Positions 24,665-32,625 of a DNA stretch of 32,892 nt are shown here, one piece after another. The position numbers and the translations under genes were made by a program. Below the pieces are notes generated by a model. The model ran no database searches. It was not told the DNA's origin and was given only the letters and a program-made list of their open reading frames with translations. Source of the DNA: Natrinema soli (GTDB lineage: Archaea; Halobacteriota; Halobacteria; Halobacteriales; Natrialbaceae). The DNA is taken from assembly GCF_028618695.1 (NCBI RefSeq), contig NZ_JAQIVI010000271.1, positions 1 to 32,892 of the forward strand, read 5' to 3'. Numbering within the stretch: position 1 is the stretch's first letter; every line of letters begins with the position of its first letter.

Positions 24665-25552
24665 ATGAGAATTGGGCAATTCAGCGCGGGAGAAACCGAG
24701 CAGCAGTGGTGTGGCGCACTCGTCGACGACGACACCGTCGTGAATCTCCCCGCGTCCGGAACGGCAGCGGGGGTCGATATCCCGCGGACCCTCTCGGCCC
24801 TGCTCGAGGAATGGAACTGGCAGCGAAAGGTCTCGCTCGCGCTCGAATACGCGACGGAAACCGGCATGAATCAGTACGACATCGACGAACTCACGCGACA
24901 CGCGCCCGTCGGCGACCCGCAGAAGGTCGTGTGCGTCGGACTGAATTACGAGGATCACGCCGAGGAAGGCGACAATCCGATCCCCGACGAACCGGTCCTG
25001 TTCTCGAAGTTTCCGACGGCGGTGACGGGGCCCGGTGACGAGATCACGTGGGATCCGGAGTACACCGAGCAGGTAGATTACGAAGCCGAACTCGTCGTCG
25101 TGATCGGTCGGGAAGCGCGGAACGTGAGCGAAGACGACGCCGAGGAGTATATCGCCGGGGTCACCGTCGGGAACGATATTTCGGCGCGCGACCTGCAACA
25201 CAGCGACGGACAGTGGGTTCGCGGGAAGAGTCTGGATACGTTCGCGCCCACCGGCCCGGAGCTGGTCACGCTGGAGGAGATCGACGATCCCCACGACCTC
25301 GACATCTGGGCCGAAATCGACGGCGAACGCCGCCAGGATTCGACGACGTCGAATCTCATCTTCGGGATCGACGAACTCGTTTCGTTCTGCAGTCAGGCCT
25401 TCACGCTCACCCCCGGCGACCTCATCTTCACCGGGACGCCGCCGGGCGTCGGCGTCTACCGCGACCCGCCGGTTCTCCTGGACGACGGAACGACGGTAAC
25501 CATCGGCATCGACGGCGTCGGCGAACTGACGAACACGTGTCGGCAGCAGTAG
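24665..25552 (+). CDS. Fumarylacetoacetate hydrolase (FAH)-family protein
   Basis: A 295-residue FAH-fold enzyme. The family includes acylpyruvate hydrolases, fumarylpyruvate hydrolases and homoprotocatechuate-pathway isomerases, acting on beta-diketo or acylpyruvate acids. The metal site DYEAEL supplies E140 and E142, and GNDISARDLQ supplies D171. Other conserved parts are CVGLNYEDHAEEG (90-102), the WVRGKSLDTFAPTGP loop, and the C-terminal TPGDLIFTGTPPGVG. An ATTAAG box at 24632-24637 lies about 30 nt before the ATG. It fits downstream of ring cleavage by the VOC dioxygenase, but the substrate cannot be read. A truncated second copy lies at 23855-24008. Confidence 0.92.
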   Translation: MRIGQFSAGETEQQWCGALVDDDTVVNLPASGTAAGVDIPRTLSALLEEWNWQRKVSLALEYATETGMNQYDIDELTRHAPVGDPQKVVCVGLNYEDHAEEGDNPIPDEPVLFSKFPTAVTGPGDEITWDPEYTEQVDYEAELVVVIGREARNVSEDDAEEYIAGVTVGNDISARDLQHSDGQWVRGKSLDTFAPTGPELVTLEEIDDPHDLDIWAEIDGERRQDSTTSNLIFGIDELVSFCSQAFTLTPGDLIFTGTPPGVGVYRDPPVLLDDGTTVTIGIDGVGELTNTCRQQ

Positions 25553-25621
25553 CCGAATACTCCGCCGGCCCGACGCGCAGAAACGAACCGTTCGAAACGC
25601 GATCCGACTGTTTTGACGGTC

Positions 25622-26560
25622 TCACTCGAGAGCGGTTCGCAGATCGTCGGCGATATCCGCGAGCGCTTCCCGCGACCGATCGAACTCGAACGGCTCCGCG
25701 GCTAACTGGACGAAGGCGTGGATGGCGTCGTCGTAGTGGTGGTGGGAGACGTCGACACCGGCCTCCTCGAGTCGCTCGGCATACGCGACTCCCTCGTCGC
25801 GAAGCGGGTCGAATCCGCCCGTTACGACCGTCGCGGGCGGTAGCCCTTCGAAGTCGGGAGCCAAGAGCGGAAACGCGTAGACGTTCATCGCATCGATCTC
25901 GCGTTCGAAGTACTGCTCGTCGAACCAGGTCAGGTCCGCTGCCGTGATGAAGTACCCCTCTCCGTTCTCGTCGATCGAGTCCCAGTCCTGATGGGGGGAG
26001 ACCGACGGATAGAGAAGTACCTGATATGCGATGTCGGGACCGTCTCGGTCGCGGGCCATGTGTGCGACGACCGCCGCGAGGGTTCCGCCGGCCGAATCGC
26101 CGGCGACGACGAGTTCGTCGGGGTCGCAACCGAATTCCGTCGCGTTCTCGGCGACCCACTCCGTCGCCGCGTACGCGTCCTCGACGGCCGCCGGGAAGGG
26201 ATGTTCCGGTGCGAGCCGGTAGTCGACTGCGACGACGGCGACGCCTGCGGTGTTTCCGAACGTTCGGCAGAACTGGTCGTGACTCTCGAGTCCGCCGGCG
26301 ACGAAGCCGCCGCCGTGGAAGAACATCGTCACCGCGAACGGCTCTTCCCCGTCCGGAAGGTAGATCCGAAGCGGAAGGTCGCCGCCGGGTCCGTCGATGG
26401 TTCGGTCGATGACGTCTCCGACCGGTTCGGGTTCCTCGACCGCGAACACGTCGTCCGTGATCGCTCGAACCTCTTCGACCGGTAGTTCGTGAAACGCCGG
26501 TGCGTCTTCCGATTCTTCGATGAACGCCTGTAACTGTGGGTGTGTCTCTTGTGCACGCAT
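25622..26560 (-). CDS. Alpha/beta hydrolase of the HSL/lipase family
   Basis: A 312-residue esterase of the hormone-sensitive-lipase branch. It has the oxyanion motif HGGG (82-85), DYRLAPEHPFPAAVED typical of the branch, nucleophile S156 in GDSAGG (154-159), acid D251 in GGFDPLRDEG and base H281 in DDAIHAF. It hydrolyses short acyl esters. The ATG at 26560 is used rather than the GTG at 26563. An AATAAATAT box at 26585-26593 lies about 29 nt upstream, so the mRNA is probably leaderless. A fossil of an LLM gene start lies upstream on the same strand, so an older operon may have stood here. Confidence 0.92.
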   Translation of the reverse strand: MRAQETHPQLQAFIEESEDAPAFHELPVEEVRAITDDVFAVEEPEPVGDVIDRTIDGPGGDLPLRIYLPDGEEPFAVTMFFHGGGFVAGGLESHDQFCRTFGNTAGVAVVAVDYRLAPEHPFPAAVEDAYAATEWVAENATEFGCDPDELVVAGDSAGGTLAAVVAHMARDRDGPDIAYQVLLYPSVSPHQDWDSIDENGEGYFITAADLTWFDEQYFEREIDAMNVYAFPLLAPDFEGLPPATVVTGGFDPLRDEGVAYAERLEEAGVDVSHHHYDDAIHAFVQLAAEPFEFDRSREALADIADDLRTALE

Positions 26561-26662
26561 CACACTGTTACATGACCCTCATTCAATAAATATGTTTAGG
26601 GGGAATGAGTTCCCGCTCGTCCCGATGCGTTCTCTCGTCTTCTCGACTCGGCCCCTGGTCCG

Positions 26663-26705
26663 CAATGTCCTGATTCGACAGCAGGTGGAACGCAAACGGT
26701 TCTGT
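26663..26705 (-). pseudogene. Fossil of the 5' end of an LLM monooxygenase gene
   Basis: The minus strand here encodes EPFAFHLLSNQDIAD, against ETFAFHLMPYQDIDN at the start of the intact LLM protein. By eye 29 of 34 nucleotides agree over 26664-26697, and the start codon position reads ACA instead of ATG. Similarity ends soon after, and no barrel follows before the hydrolase gene. It is the stub of a lost second LLM gene, or an insertion duplicate. Confidence 0.6.
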
Positions 26706-26838
26706 GGAACCGCTTCCAGATCCCTCTACAGCTCCGCTGTTTGATACCATCCAAAAAGTGGTAGCAGAAACCTAACTGGCCGATATTTCATGGAAAACTA
26801 TTTTAGGGTTCCCTCTAAACGTAATGGTGTACCATACC

Positions 26839-27795
26839 ATGCCAGAGATTCCAGGGATCCACCACGTAACAGCGTTCTGTGACGACCCGCAGGAAAACTA
26901 CGACTTCTTCACGAACGTTCTCGGGATGCGCTTCGTCAAGCGAACGGTCCGCTTCGACGTTCCCGAGAAGATCTATCACCTCTACTACGGGGACGAGGAG
27001 GGGACGCCCGGCACGATCGTGACCTACTTCCCGATGACCAACATGCCGATGGAGGAGGGGATGGTCGGCAAGGGAATGATGCGCTCGGTCGGGCTGACGA
27101 TTCCCGACGGCTCGGTCGACTACTGGACGAACCGCTTCGAAGAGCACGACGTCGAGTTCACGCTCGACGAGCGCTTCGACGAGACCGCCATCGAGTTCAC
27201 CGATCCCGACGGCCTTCCGTTCGAACTCGTCACCGGTGAGTCGGACATCGAGCCGTGGACAGATGGCAGCGACGTTCCCGCCGAACACGGCATCCGCGGG
27301 ATGTTCAACACGACGCTGCACTCGAACGATCCAGCCGGCACCATGGACGTCCTCGAGACGATGGGGTGGGATCGCGTCGGCGAAGCAACTCACCCGCAGG
27401 CGGGCGACCGCATCCGATATGAAGCACCCGGCGACGCGCCGTGTGCCACCACGGTCGACGTCCTCATTCGTCCAAACGCACCGCAGGGCCGCATGGGAAT
27501 CGGCACCTACCTCCACGTCGCCTACCGCGTCGCCAACGGCTGGGAACAGGACGAGGTCAGCGACACCCTCCGCGAAAACGGCTACATCACCACCTCGACG
27601 AAGGATCGCGACTACTTCCACTCGCGGTACATCACCGAACCCGGTGGTGCCATCTTCGAGTACGCGACCGACGGGCCCGGCTTCACCATCGATCAAGACC
27701 CCGCCGAGTACGGCGACGAACTGAAAGTTCCCGACTGGCTCGAGGTCGACATCGAGCGGATCGAAGAGATGCTCCCGCCACTCGAAACCAACTGA
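26839..27795 (+). CDS. Ring-cleaving VOC-family dioxygenase
   Basis: A 318-residue extradiol-type dioxygenase of the hydroquinone/MhqO-like VOC group. Four beta-alpha-beta modules are expected; the N-terminal GIHHVTAFCDDPQENYDFFT and YFPMTNMPMEEGMVGKG form are clear. The likely Fe(II) ligands are H9 (IHHVT), a His in TYLHVAYRV in the second half and a Glu in AIFEYATDGPGF. These enzymes open dihydroxylated rings. The ATG at 26839 is chosen as the conserved family start; an in-frame ATG at 26824 is the alternative. A CTATTTTAGG box at 26799-26808 lies upstream. It would act before the FAH-type hydrolase in a ring-fission pathway, which is an inference. Confidence 0.88.
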   Translation: MPEIPGIHHVTAFCDDPQENYDFFTNVLGMRFVKRTVRFDVPEKIYHLYYGDEEGTPGTIVTYFPMTNMPMEEGMVGKGMMRSVGLTIPDGSVDYWTNRFEEHDVEFTLDERFDETAIEFTDPDGLPFELVTGESDIEPWTDGSDVPAEHGIRGMFNTTLHSNDPAGTMDVLETMGWDRVGEATHPQAGDRIRYEAPGDAPCATTVDVLIRPNAPQGRMGIGTYLHVAYRVANGWEQDEVSDTLRENGYITTSTKDRDYFHSRYITEPGGAIFEYATDGPGFTIDQDPAEYGDELKVPDWLEVDIERIEEMLPPLETN

Positions 27796-27901
27796 CCTGA
27801 TTTACTCCGCTCTCTTTCGTATCGGAGGCGAATAGGGCCGAGAACGAGACTGCTGGCCGGGGGACCATCATCGGGTCTCAGATACGTTCTCGAGTCTCCG
27901 A

Positions 27902-28906
27902 TCAGTTCCCGAATCCAAACACGTCCCGCGGGTTCTCCAACACGACTTTCCGGATCGCCGCCTCGTCGATCCCGTAGCGATACAGTTCGAAGATCGCTCG
28001 TTTCAGCGCGAACGGATCGGTGCGGAGGACGTTCGCGCAGTCCGTATCGATCATGATCCGGTCCGGACCGTACTCGTCGATCGCGTCGGCGACGTCCGCG
28101 GCGGTAACGCCGATCAGCCACGAGTGGCCGATCGTAAAGCTCAGATAGCAGTCCGTGTGCTCCATCAGATACGCGGTATTGTTTTGGTCAGCGTGCGAGG
28201 CGACGACCCGCTCGTCGTCAATGCCCGCATCCCGCATGGCTTCGACGTCGAGTTCAACCGCCTCGAGCGCCGGGTTGTCGCCGTCGATCACCGGCTCCGT
28301 GCCGAGCCCCGTGTTCTTCTCGTAGCCGGGGGTCTGCACCTCCGGGCGGTACGACCGCTTTGATTCGGCAGATCGGTTGGGCGTATGGAGTATAATCGGC
28401 AGGTCGTAGGTATCCGCGAGTTCCATCTGCGCCTGGACGATCGCTCGCTGTTCGTCCACGTTCCAGCTACTGACCTGTTGGGATGGTGTGACGCCCGTCT
28501 CGCCGATCGCTGCAACCGCGTCCAGTTCGCAGTAGTCGTCCATCGCGTCCAGTAGCTCGTCCGGATCCTCGATCCGAACGCCCGTGTGAATACCGAGGCC
28601 GAGTTTGGCCTCGAAAAAGTGATTCCGCTCGATGGCCGCCCGACGATTGACCGCGTCGTCCCAGAGAAAGCGGACGTCGTCCGCTTCGACCGGCTTGTAC
28701 GGCGTCCAGTGGTAGCCCGAGGTGACCAGTATCATCGCCTCACAGCCCGAAAGCGCGTACCGTTCTCGATCCGCCCACGAAAGCGTCTGCGCGTGATTGT
28801 GAACGTCGATCCAGGGGAGATTGAGGAGGTCGGTCGGCGGGTCGAACTCGTCCTCGTCGACGTACGCTGCGTCGGTCGGTCGCTTCGTCGGAGCGGTCGG
28901 TGACAT
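27902..28906 (-). CDS. TatD-like metal-dependent hydrolase, copy 2
   Basis: A 334-residue paralogue of the protein at 22857-23858. It has DVHNH (H36, H38), GIHTG, GETGVTPSQQV, LHTPNR, VASHADQNN and MIDTDC in the same order, the shared WTPYKPV and WDDA segments and the same C-terminal KRxIxExYRxGxD and ENPRDV pattern. The metal-site motifs are kept, so it is probably active. It lies downstream of the CoA-transferase on the same strand. A weak ACGTATTGG box about 33 nt upstream suits a leaderless start at 28906. Substrate unknown; two retained copies in one island suggest related but distinct substrates. Confidence 0.85.
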   Translation of the reverse strand: MSPTAPTKRPTDAAYVDEDEFDPPTDLLNLPWIDVHNHAQTLSWADRERYALSGCEAMILVTSGYHWTPYKPVEADDVRFLWDDAVNRRAAIERNHFFEAKLGLGIHTGVRIEDPDELLDAMDDYCELDAVAAIGETGVTPSQQVSSWNVDEQRAIVQAQMELADTYDLPIILHTPNRSAESKRSYRPEVQTPGYEKNTGLGTEPVIDGDNPALEAVELDVEAMRDAGIDDERVVASHADQNNTAYLMEHTDCYLSFTIGHSWLIGVTAADVADAIDEYGPDRIMIDTDCANVLRTDPFALKRAIFELYRYGIDEAAIRKVVLENPRDVFGFGN

Positions 28907-29094
28907 TGTTCGGTATATGGGTTGCGTCGGACCCCCAATACGTCTTCGGGTCGTCGTTCGGCGTCTCCCCGCTCGGGAAATCGGTACGGCTGCTTCGGAC
29001 GACGATTATCGCGACTCGACGCTCATCGGTCGCGGTTCGTCGATCGCGTCTCTCTCCCATCCCGGGAGTATCCCGCACCGGGCCCCTCAGTCTC

Positions 29095-30324
29095 TCATTC
29101 GCCCTCGCTCTCGGAGTCGGGCCGGGCACCGAAGACGCCGGCGTCCGCCATCTCGTTGATTTCGTCCGCCGAGTAGCCCAACTCCCGGAGGATCTCCCGA
29201 TTGTGCTCGCCGAGTAGCGGCGGTGCCCGCTCGAACCCGCTGTCGACGCTATCGTACTTCAACGGGTGTTCGATCACGGGGATGGTCCCCAGCTCCGGGT
29301 GCTCGATTTCGGTCAGCGCGTCGCGCGCATCGATTTGCGGGTTGTGCAACGCCTCTTCGACGTCGAACACGGGACCCGCCGGTATCCCACCCTCCTCGGC
29401 GATGATTTCGGTCCACTCGTCGGTCGTCTTCGTTCGGAGCGTGGTCTCGATTTCGGCCTCGAGTTCGTCGAGATGATCGACTCGGTCGGCGTTCGTCTCG
29501 AAGCGCTCGTCCTCGGGCAAGTCGGGGCGGTCGATAACGTCGCACAGTTCGCCCCAGAGCTTCTCGTTGAGGATGCAGATGTTGATGTAGCTGTCTTCGG
29601 TCTCGAACGTCTGATACGGGGCGAGGACGGGATCCTTCGTCCCCATTCGCCGGGGTTCGTTGCCGGCGAAAACCTGGCCGGCCTGCTTGGTCAGCCACGG
29701 CAGTGCGGACTCGAGCATCCCGAGATCGATGTACTCGCCGTCGCCGGTCAGCTCTCGTCGGTACAGGGCGGTCGTCGCCCCGAACGCCGCCCACATCGCC
29801 GTGATAAGATCCGTCATCGGGAGCCCGACTTTCGCCGGCTGTCGGCCTTCTTCGCCGGTGACGCTCATGATCCCGCTCATTCCCTGAATGAGCAGGTCGT
29901 AGCCGGATCGCTCCCGCCACGGGCCCGTCTGCCCGAACGCGGAGATCGCAAGGTAGATGATATCCTCGTTGTGTTCCGTGATCGAATCGTAATCGACCTC
30001 GAGACGCTCGGCAGTTCCCGGGCGGAAGTTCTGAATGAAGATGTCCGCCGTTTCGGCGAGTTCGTACAGCGCCTCCTTGGCCTGCGGGTTCTTCAGATCG
30101 AGCTCGAGGCTTCGCTTCCCGTAGTTTACCGTCCAGTAGTACGGTGATTCACCCTGAACGAACGGCGGCCCGGAGTGTCGAATGGCATCTCCGTACCCCG
30201 GCTGCTCTATTTTGACGACCTCTGCGCCCTGATTCGCGAGCATCGACGAACAGAAGCCGCCGGTAACGAACGTGGAAAGGTCCAAAACCGTCACGCCATC
30301 CAATATCTTTTCTGTTCCAGTCAT
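29095..30324 (-). CDS. CaiB/BaiF-type (class III) CoA-transferase
   Basis: A 409-residue enzyme of the family III CoA-transferases, which move CoA between organic acids through an Asp-anhydride intermediate. The N-terminus ILDGVTVLDLSTFVTGGFCS is typical, as are AEVVKIEQPGYGDAIR, NYGKRSLELDL and FRPGTAERL. Catalytic D172 lies in VGLPMTDLITAMWA. The C-terminal domain ends with the usual REILRELGYSADEI. No strong TATA box is visible upstream of 30324. It would activate an organic acid of the pathway as a CoA thioester, before or after the TatD-like enzyme encoded downstream. Confidence 0.92.
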   Translation of the reverse strand: MTGTEKILDGVTVLDLSTFVTGGFCSSMLANQGAEVVKIEQPGYGDAIRHSGPPFVQGESPYYWTVNYGKRSLELDLKNPQAKEALYELAETADIFIQNFRPGTAERLEVDYDSITEHNEDIIYLAISAFGQTGPWRERSGYDLLIQGMSGIMSVTGEEGRQPAKVGLPMTDLITAMWAAFGATTALYRRELTGDGEYIDLGMLESALPWLTKQAGQVFAGNEPRRMGTKDPVLAPYQTFETEDSYINICILNEKLWGELCDVIDRPDLPEDERFETNADRVDHLDELEAEIETTLRTKTTDEWTEIIAEEGGIPAGPVFDVEEALHNPQIDARDALTEIEHPELGTIPVIEHPLKYDSVDSGFERAPPLLGEHNREILRELGYSADEINEMADAGVFGARPDSESEGE

Positions 30325-30714
30325 TCGTATCGATCAACCCGACGAACTGCCGGTGTGGTTTCGTGTCTCATAGTGTCGACGTGCGGACGAGCGGGAGCGA
30401 CCCGCCGTAACTGCGGCTCCGCGTCCGTCCGCATCCGGTAATTGCGTGCAATCCCTCGCCGTCCGGTTCACCGGGGAGACGCTCCGCCAGCCGTACTTCG
30501 ATCCCGGTACGTCCCTCGTTATCGGAACGGGTCCTCTCGTCGAGATACACTCGAGAACCGGTATAGCGACTCAACCGGCTCATAGGTCAAGATCCATCCA
30601 TTTATTCATAAAACTACCGGCAATCGAACTCCCGCGCATTCAAACGCTTGTTCGGTTCATAGATGCCGTACTATGATAGCCACTGCAACGATTTACACCC
30701 TGATCGCACAGTCC
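30325..30714. other. Gene-free stretch upstream of the CoA-transferase
   Basis: Short frames here lack coding bias. An AT-rich patch at 30597-30612 could hold a promoter, but no gene start follows within range. I see nothing else. Confidence 0.35.
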
Positions 30715-30856
30715 GCGGTTCTCGCTCACTGTGTCTGCTCACGGCTCGCGTCGCTCACCGTTCGCGTTCCCGCGGTTCTCGCTCACTCTGTTCGCTCACG
30801 GCTCGTTTCACTCACCGTTCGCGTTCCCGCGGTTCTCGCTCACTGAGTTCGCTCCG
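30715..30856. repeat. 57-bp tandem repeat, two full copies and a partial
   Basis: Units starting GCGGTTCTCGCTCAC begin at 30715, 30772 and 30829, exactly 57 bp apart. The first two are full length and the third breaks off at about 30856, where the 17-bp repeats begin. The units differ at a few positions and contain shorter GCTCAC sub-repeats. Confidence 0.8.
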
Positions 30857-30917
30857 AACCGCGCCTCGCTCCGAACCGCGCCTCGCTCCGAACCGCGTAT
30901 CGCTCCGAACCGCGCCT
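30850..30917. repeat. 17-bp tandem repeat, four copies
   Basis: CGCTCCGAACCGCGCCT is repeated at 30850, 30867, 30884 (as CGCTCCGAACCGCGTAT) and 30901. The tract follows directly from the 57-bp repeat. No coding function is supported; such GC-rich minisatellites are common between haloarchaeal genes. Confidence 0.85.
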
Positions 30918-31299
30918 CCGTCGGGCGATTGGGTGTGCAGTGACTTGCAATGGCTATCTGCTGAGAATGACATGGCTTGGTCGGATGTGGCTCGAGGGTA
31001 TCGGTCTCCGTGAGTCGCACTGATTCAGGAGATCCTAATAATTAGGATCGATGGTTTACAGTCATATATCTGTAATTCTATCCAATCCGTCTTTGATATT
31101 GCTGTCACAGATCGAACACTGTGCCCGTATCGAGTGAATCCTGATATGTAGGATCAGGGCTCTGCGGTGATAGTCTCCGTTTTCGACTGGGGACCCGAAC
31201 GGCTGATCGGGCATCTCGCTGGTCCACCGACTGAAGCACCTCCGAACGAGAAGCGGGAGCGATCGAACCAGCTGTAACGTCTAGTGTCGCATCACCACG
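30918..31299. other. Gene-free stretch with two related palindromes
   Basis: No coding signal. It holds the palindromes at 31031-31049 and 31136-31155. The DNA turns AT-richer towards the decayed IS6 transposase at its right end. Confidence 0.4.
31031..31049. repeat. Perfect 19-bp palindrome
   Basis: GATCCTAATAATTAGGATC has perfect 9-bp arms around one central base. It could be an operator or a hairpin. A degenerate relative, GAATCCTGATATGTAGGATC, lies at 31136-31155, about 105 bp away. No gene start lies close enough to assign it. Confidence 0.6.
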
Positions 31300-31690
31300 A
31301 TTACCTATTTATTATATGACCTATGTGTGATACACGCGTTATAGCAGTGTATTAAATAGACAAGATAGACACTGAGACGTGCCCGACTGCTGACCCACGA
31401 GTTGGAAAGCGACCCACGCTCATTTTGAGCGTGTGAAACTGCTCTTTGAGCGGTTTTCGTTCGATAGAGCCGATTCATCATTCAGTCTTACTCGAGAGAG
31501 AAGGCAGATGGCTGAACAACAGTTGAGAAAGAGAATCTCCCGGATAAATCACGCATATCGGGCAATTAGTACAGAAGCGCAGCGCCTGGATCGATTCCAT
31601 ACCGACCAACAACTGCGAGAGCAAGAATGAGTTTGCCCCAGTTATTATTGTAGTATATTCCCAAATCTGAGTTCTTCTATTTTTGAAAGA
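31300..31690 (-). pseudogene. Decayed IS6-family transposase fragment, copy B
   Basis: Read on the minus strand, NSDLGIYYNNNWGKLILALA and VVGRYGIDPGA (31590-31680) match copy A at 67-525. About 57 codons later come EQFHTLKMSVGRF (near 31420-31450) and LVYLIHCYNA, the IS6 family FQTLxMRIDRFH and HYYN blocks. DNA identity to copy A is high around TTCCATACCGACCAA, which both share on the plus strand. Several stops and frame changes make it inactive. It has the same orientation as copy A, about 31 kb away. No intact inverted repeat was found beside it. Confidence 0.6.
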
Positions 31691-32038
31691 TTCCTCACCT
31701 ATACCGGCTAGACGCTGCCATCGCAACTATCCCAGTGATCCGTTTGTCTGCGTGTTCGCTGCGGCTTCGACAACGCCACCGAGAAATTCCGACAAAATAG
31801 AGACGGTCTCGAGTCGTCGATCCGCAGTACAGTGGTGGCCCGTGTGCTCGTCACGAAGACTGCCAACTGCCGCCGTTCGATCCGAACTCGAGTCGTCTCA
31901 TCGATCGCCCCCAGTGACGTCGCGGGCGAGCTGACGGTTTAGCAGTGTGCTCGAGTCATAGACGTGACTGACATTAGTTCCCGTCGTGGTCGAATCCTGA
32001 TTCTCCGTTCTCAGTTGTCTCGTCGACCGAGGATCCCG
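31691..32038. other. Gene-free stretch with a possible coding relic
   Basis: A minus-strand frame around 31733-31890 reads TVSILSEFLGGVVEAAANTQ with coding-like composition, but has no start and I do not recognise it. Otherwise nothing. Confidence 0.3.
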
Positions 32039-32290
32039 TCAGTCCTCGCTCGTATCGAACTCGCCGTCGAGGTACGCCTCACCGCGCTCTGTAATCACGT
32101 AAACACCGTTGCCGAGATGAGTGAGTAAATCGTGCTCTGCCAGTGTCCGAAGACGCCGAGAGATGTGGGATTTCGAAACCCGCACGTAGCCGCTCTCCTC
32201 GAGTTTCTTCGGCGAACCGGAGTCCTCGTTTCTGATGTACTCGAGTATACGGTCGTCCCAGATCGTCATCCATGACCCAGATTTTCGCAT
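32039..32290 (-). CDS. Winged-helix DNA-binding protein (PhiH1 repressor-like)
   Basis: An 83-residue winged-helix protein. MTIWDDRILEYI begins the first helix, SPKKLEESGYVRVSKSHISR holds the recognition helix, and LRTLAEHDLLTHLGNGVYVI with TERGEAYL forms the wing and last helix. This is the compact form common in haloarchaea and their viruses and named after the phage phiH repressor. The start at 32290 has GGAG (32298-32301) 7 nt upstream and a weak TATA-like AAATAGGG about 30 nt upstream. The family usually starts at the second Met (32269), so this is an alternative. It probably regulates nearby mobile or accessory genes. Confidence 0.82.
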   Translation of the reverse strand: MRKSGSWMTIWDDRILEYIRNEDSGSPKKLEESGYVRVSKSHISRRLRTLAEHDLLTHLGNGVYVITERGEAYLDGEFDTSED

Positions 32291-32384
32291 TCCTGTCTCC
32301 TTTACACCGTTTGCTCCCCTATTTGCCCCGTATAGTGCCTTTTAGACACAAGATTACATTTATGCAATATCAGGGCATTAGTGG

Positions 32385-32546
32385 CCAGTATGGAGCGACA
32401 GACTCGGCGAGGATGACTCTCGTCAGTTGGTGAGACCGAACGGCGTTGCAGCGCCGTCCGGCGAAAGCTCCGTGATCCAGAATGAATCTCGGATGGCCCG
32501 TGGGGCGGACGCCCCACAGACGATACGCGGCATCGCTCGCAGATAA
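32385..32546 (+). pseudogene. Unidentified C-terminal tail with hairpins
   Basis: A plus-strand frame reads DDSRQLVRPNGVAAPSGESS, then RMARGADAPQTIRG and a stop at 32544-32546; no start is present. The DNA contains two strong hairpins: ACGGCG/CGCCGT (32440-32457, loop 6) and GTGGGGCG/CGCCCCAC (32500-32517, loop 2). A disordered protein tail over structured DNA is what the 3' end of a TnpB-type (IS1341/IS605 orfB) gene with its overlapping guide RNA would look like. I cannot confirm this without comparison. Confidence 0.25.
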
Positions 32547-32625
32547 ATTGGGGGTTCGCTCTCGCTGTAACACTCGAGCCACCACCCCACTAACACCTCC
32601 TCGATGACACAGCAGGTGATCCAAA

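Noticed and set aside
31415..31433. Perfect hairpin CACGCTCA-TTT-TGAGCGTG, considered as a terminator or an IS200/IS605 end
   Set aside because: It lies inside the decayed IS6 transposase (the HTLKMSVG codons), so chance symmetry in a coding relic explains it better.
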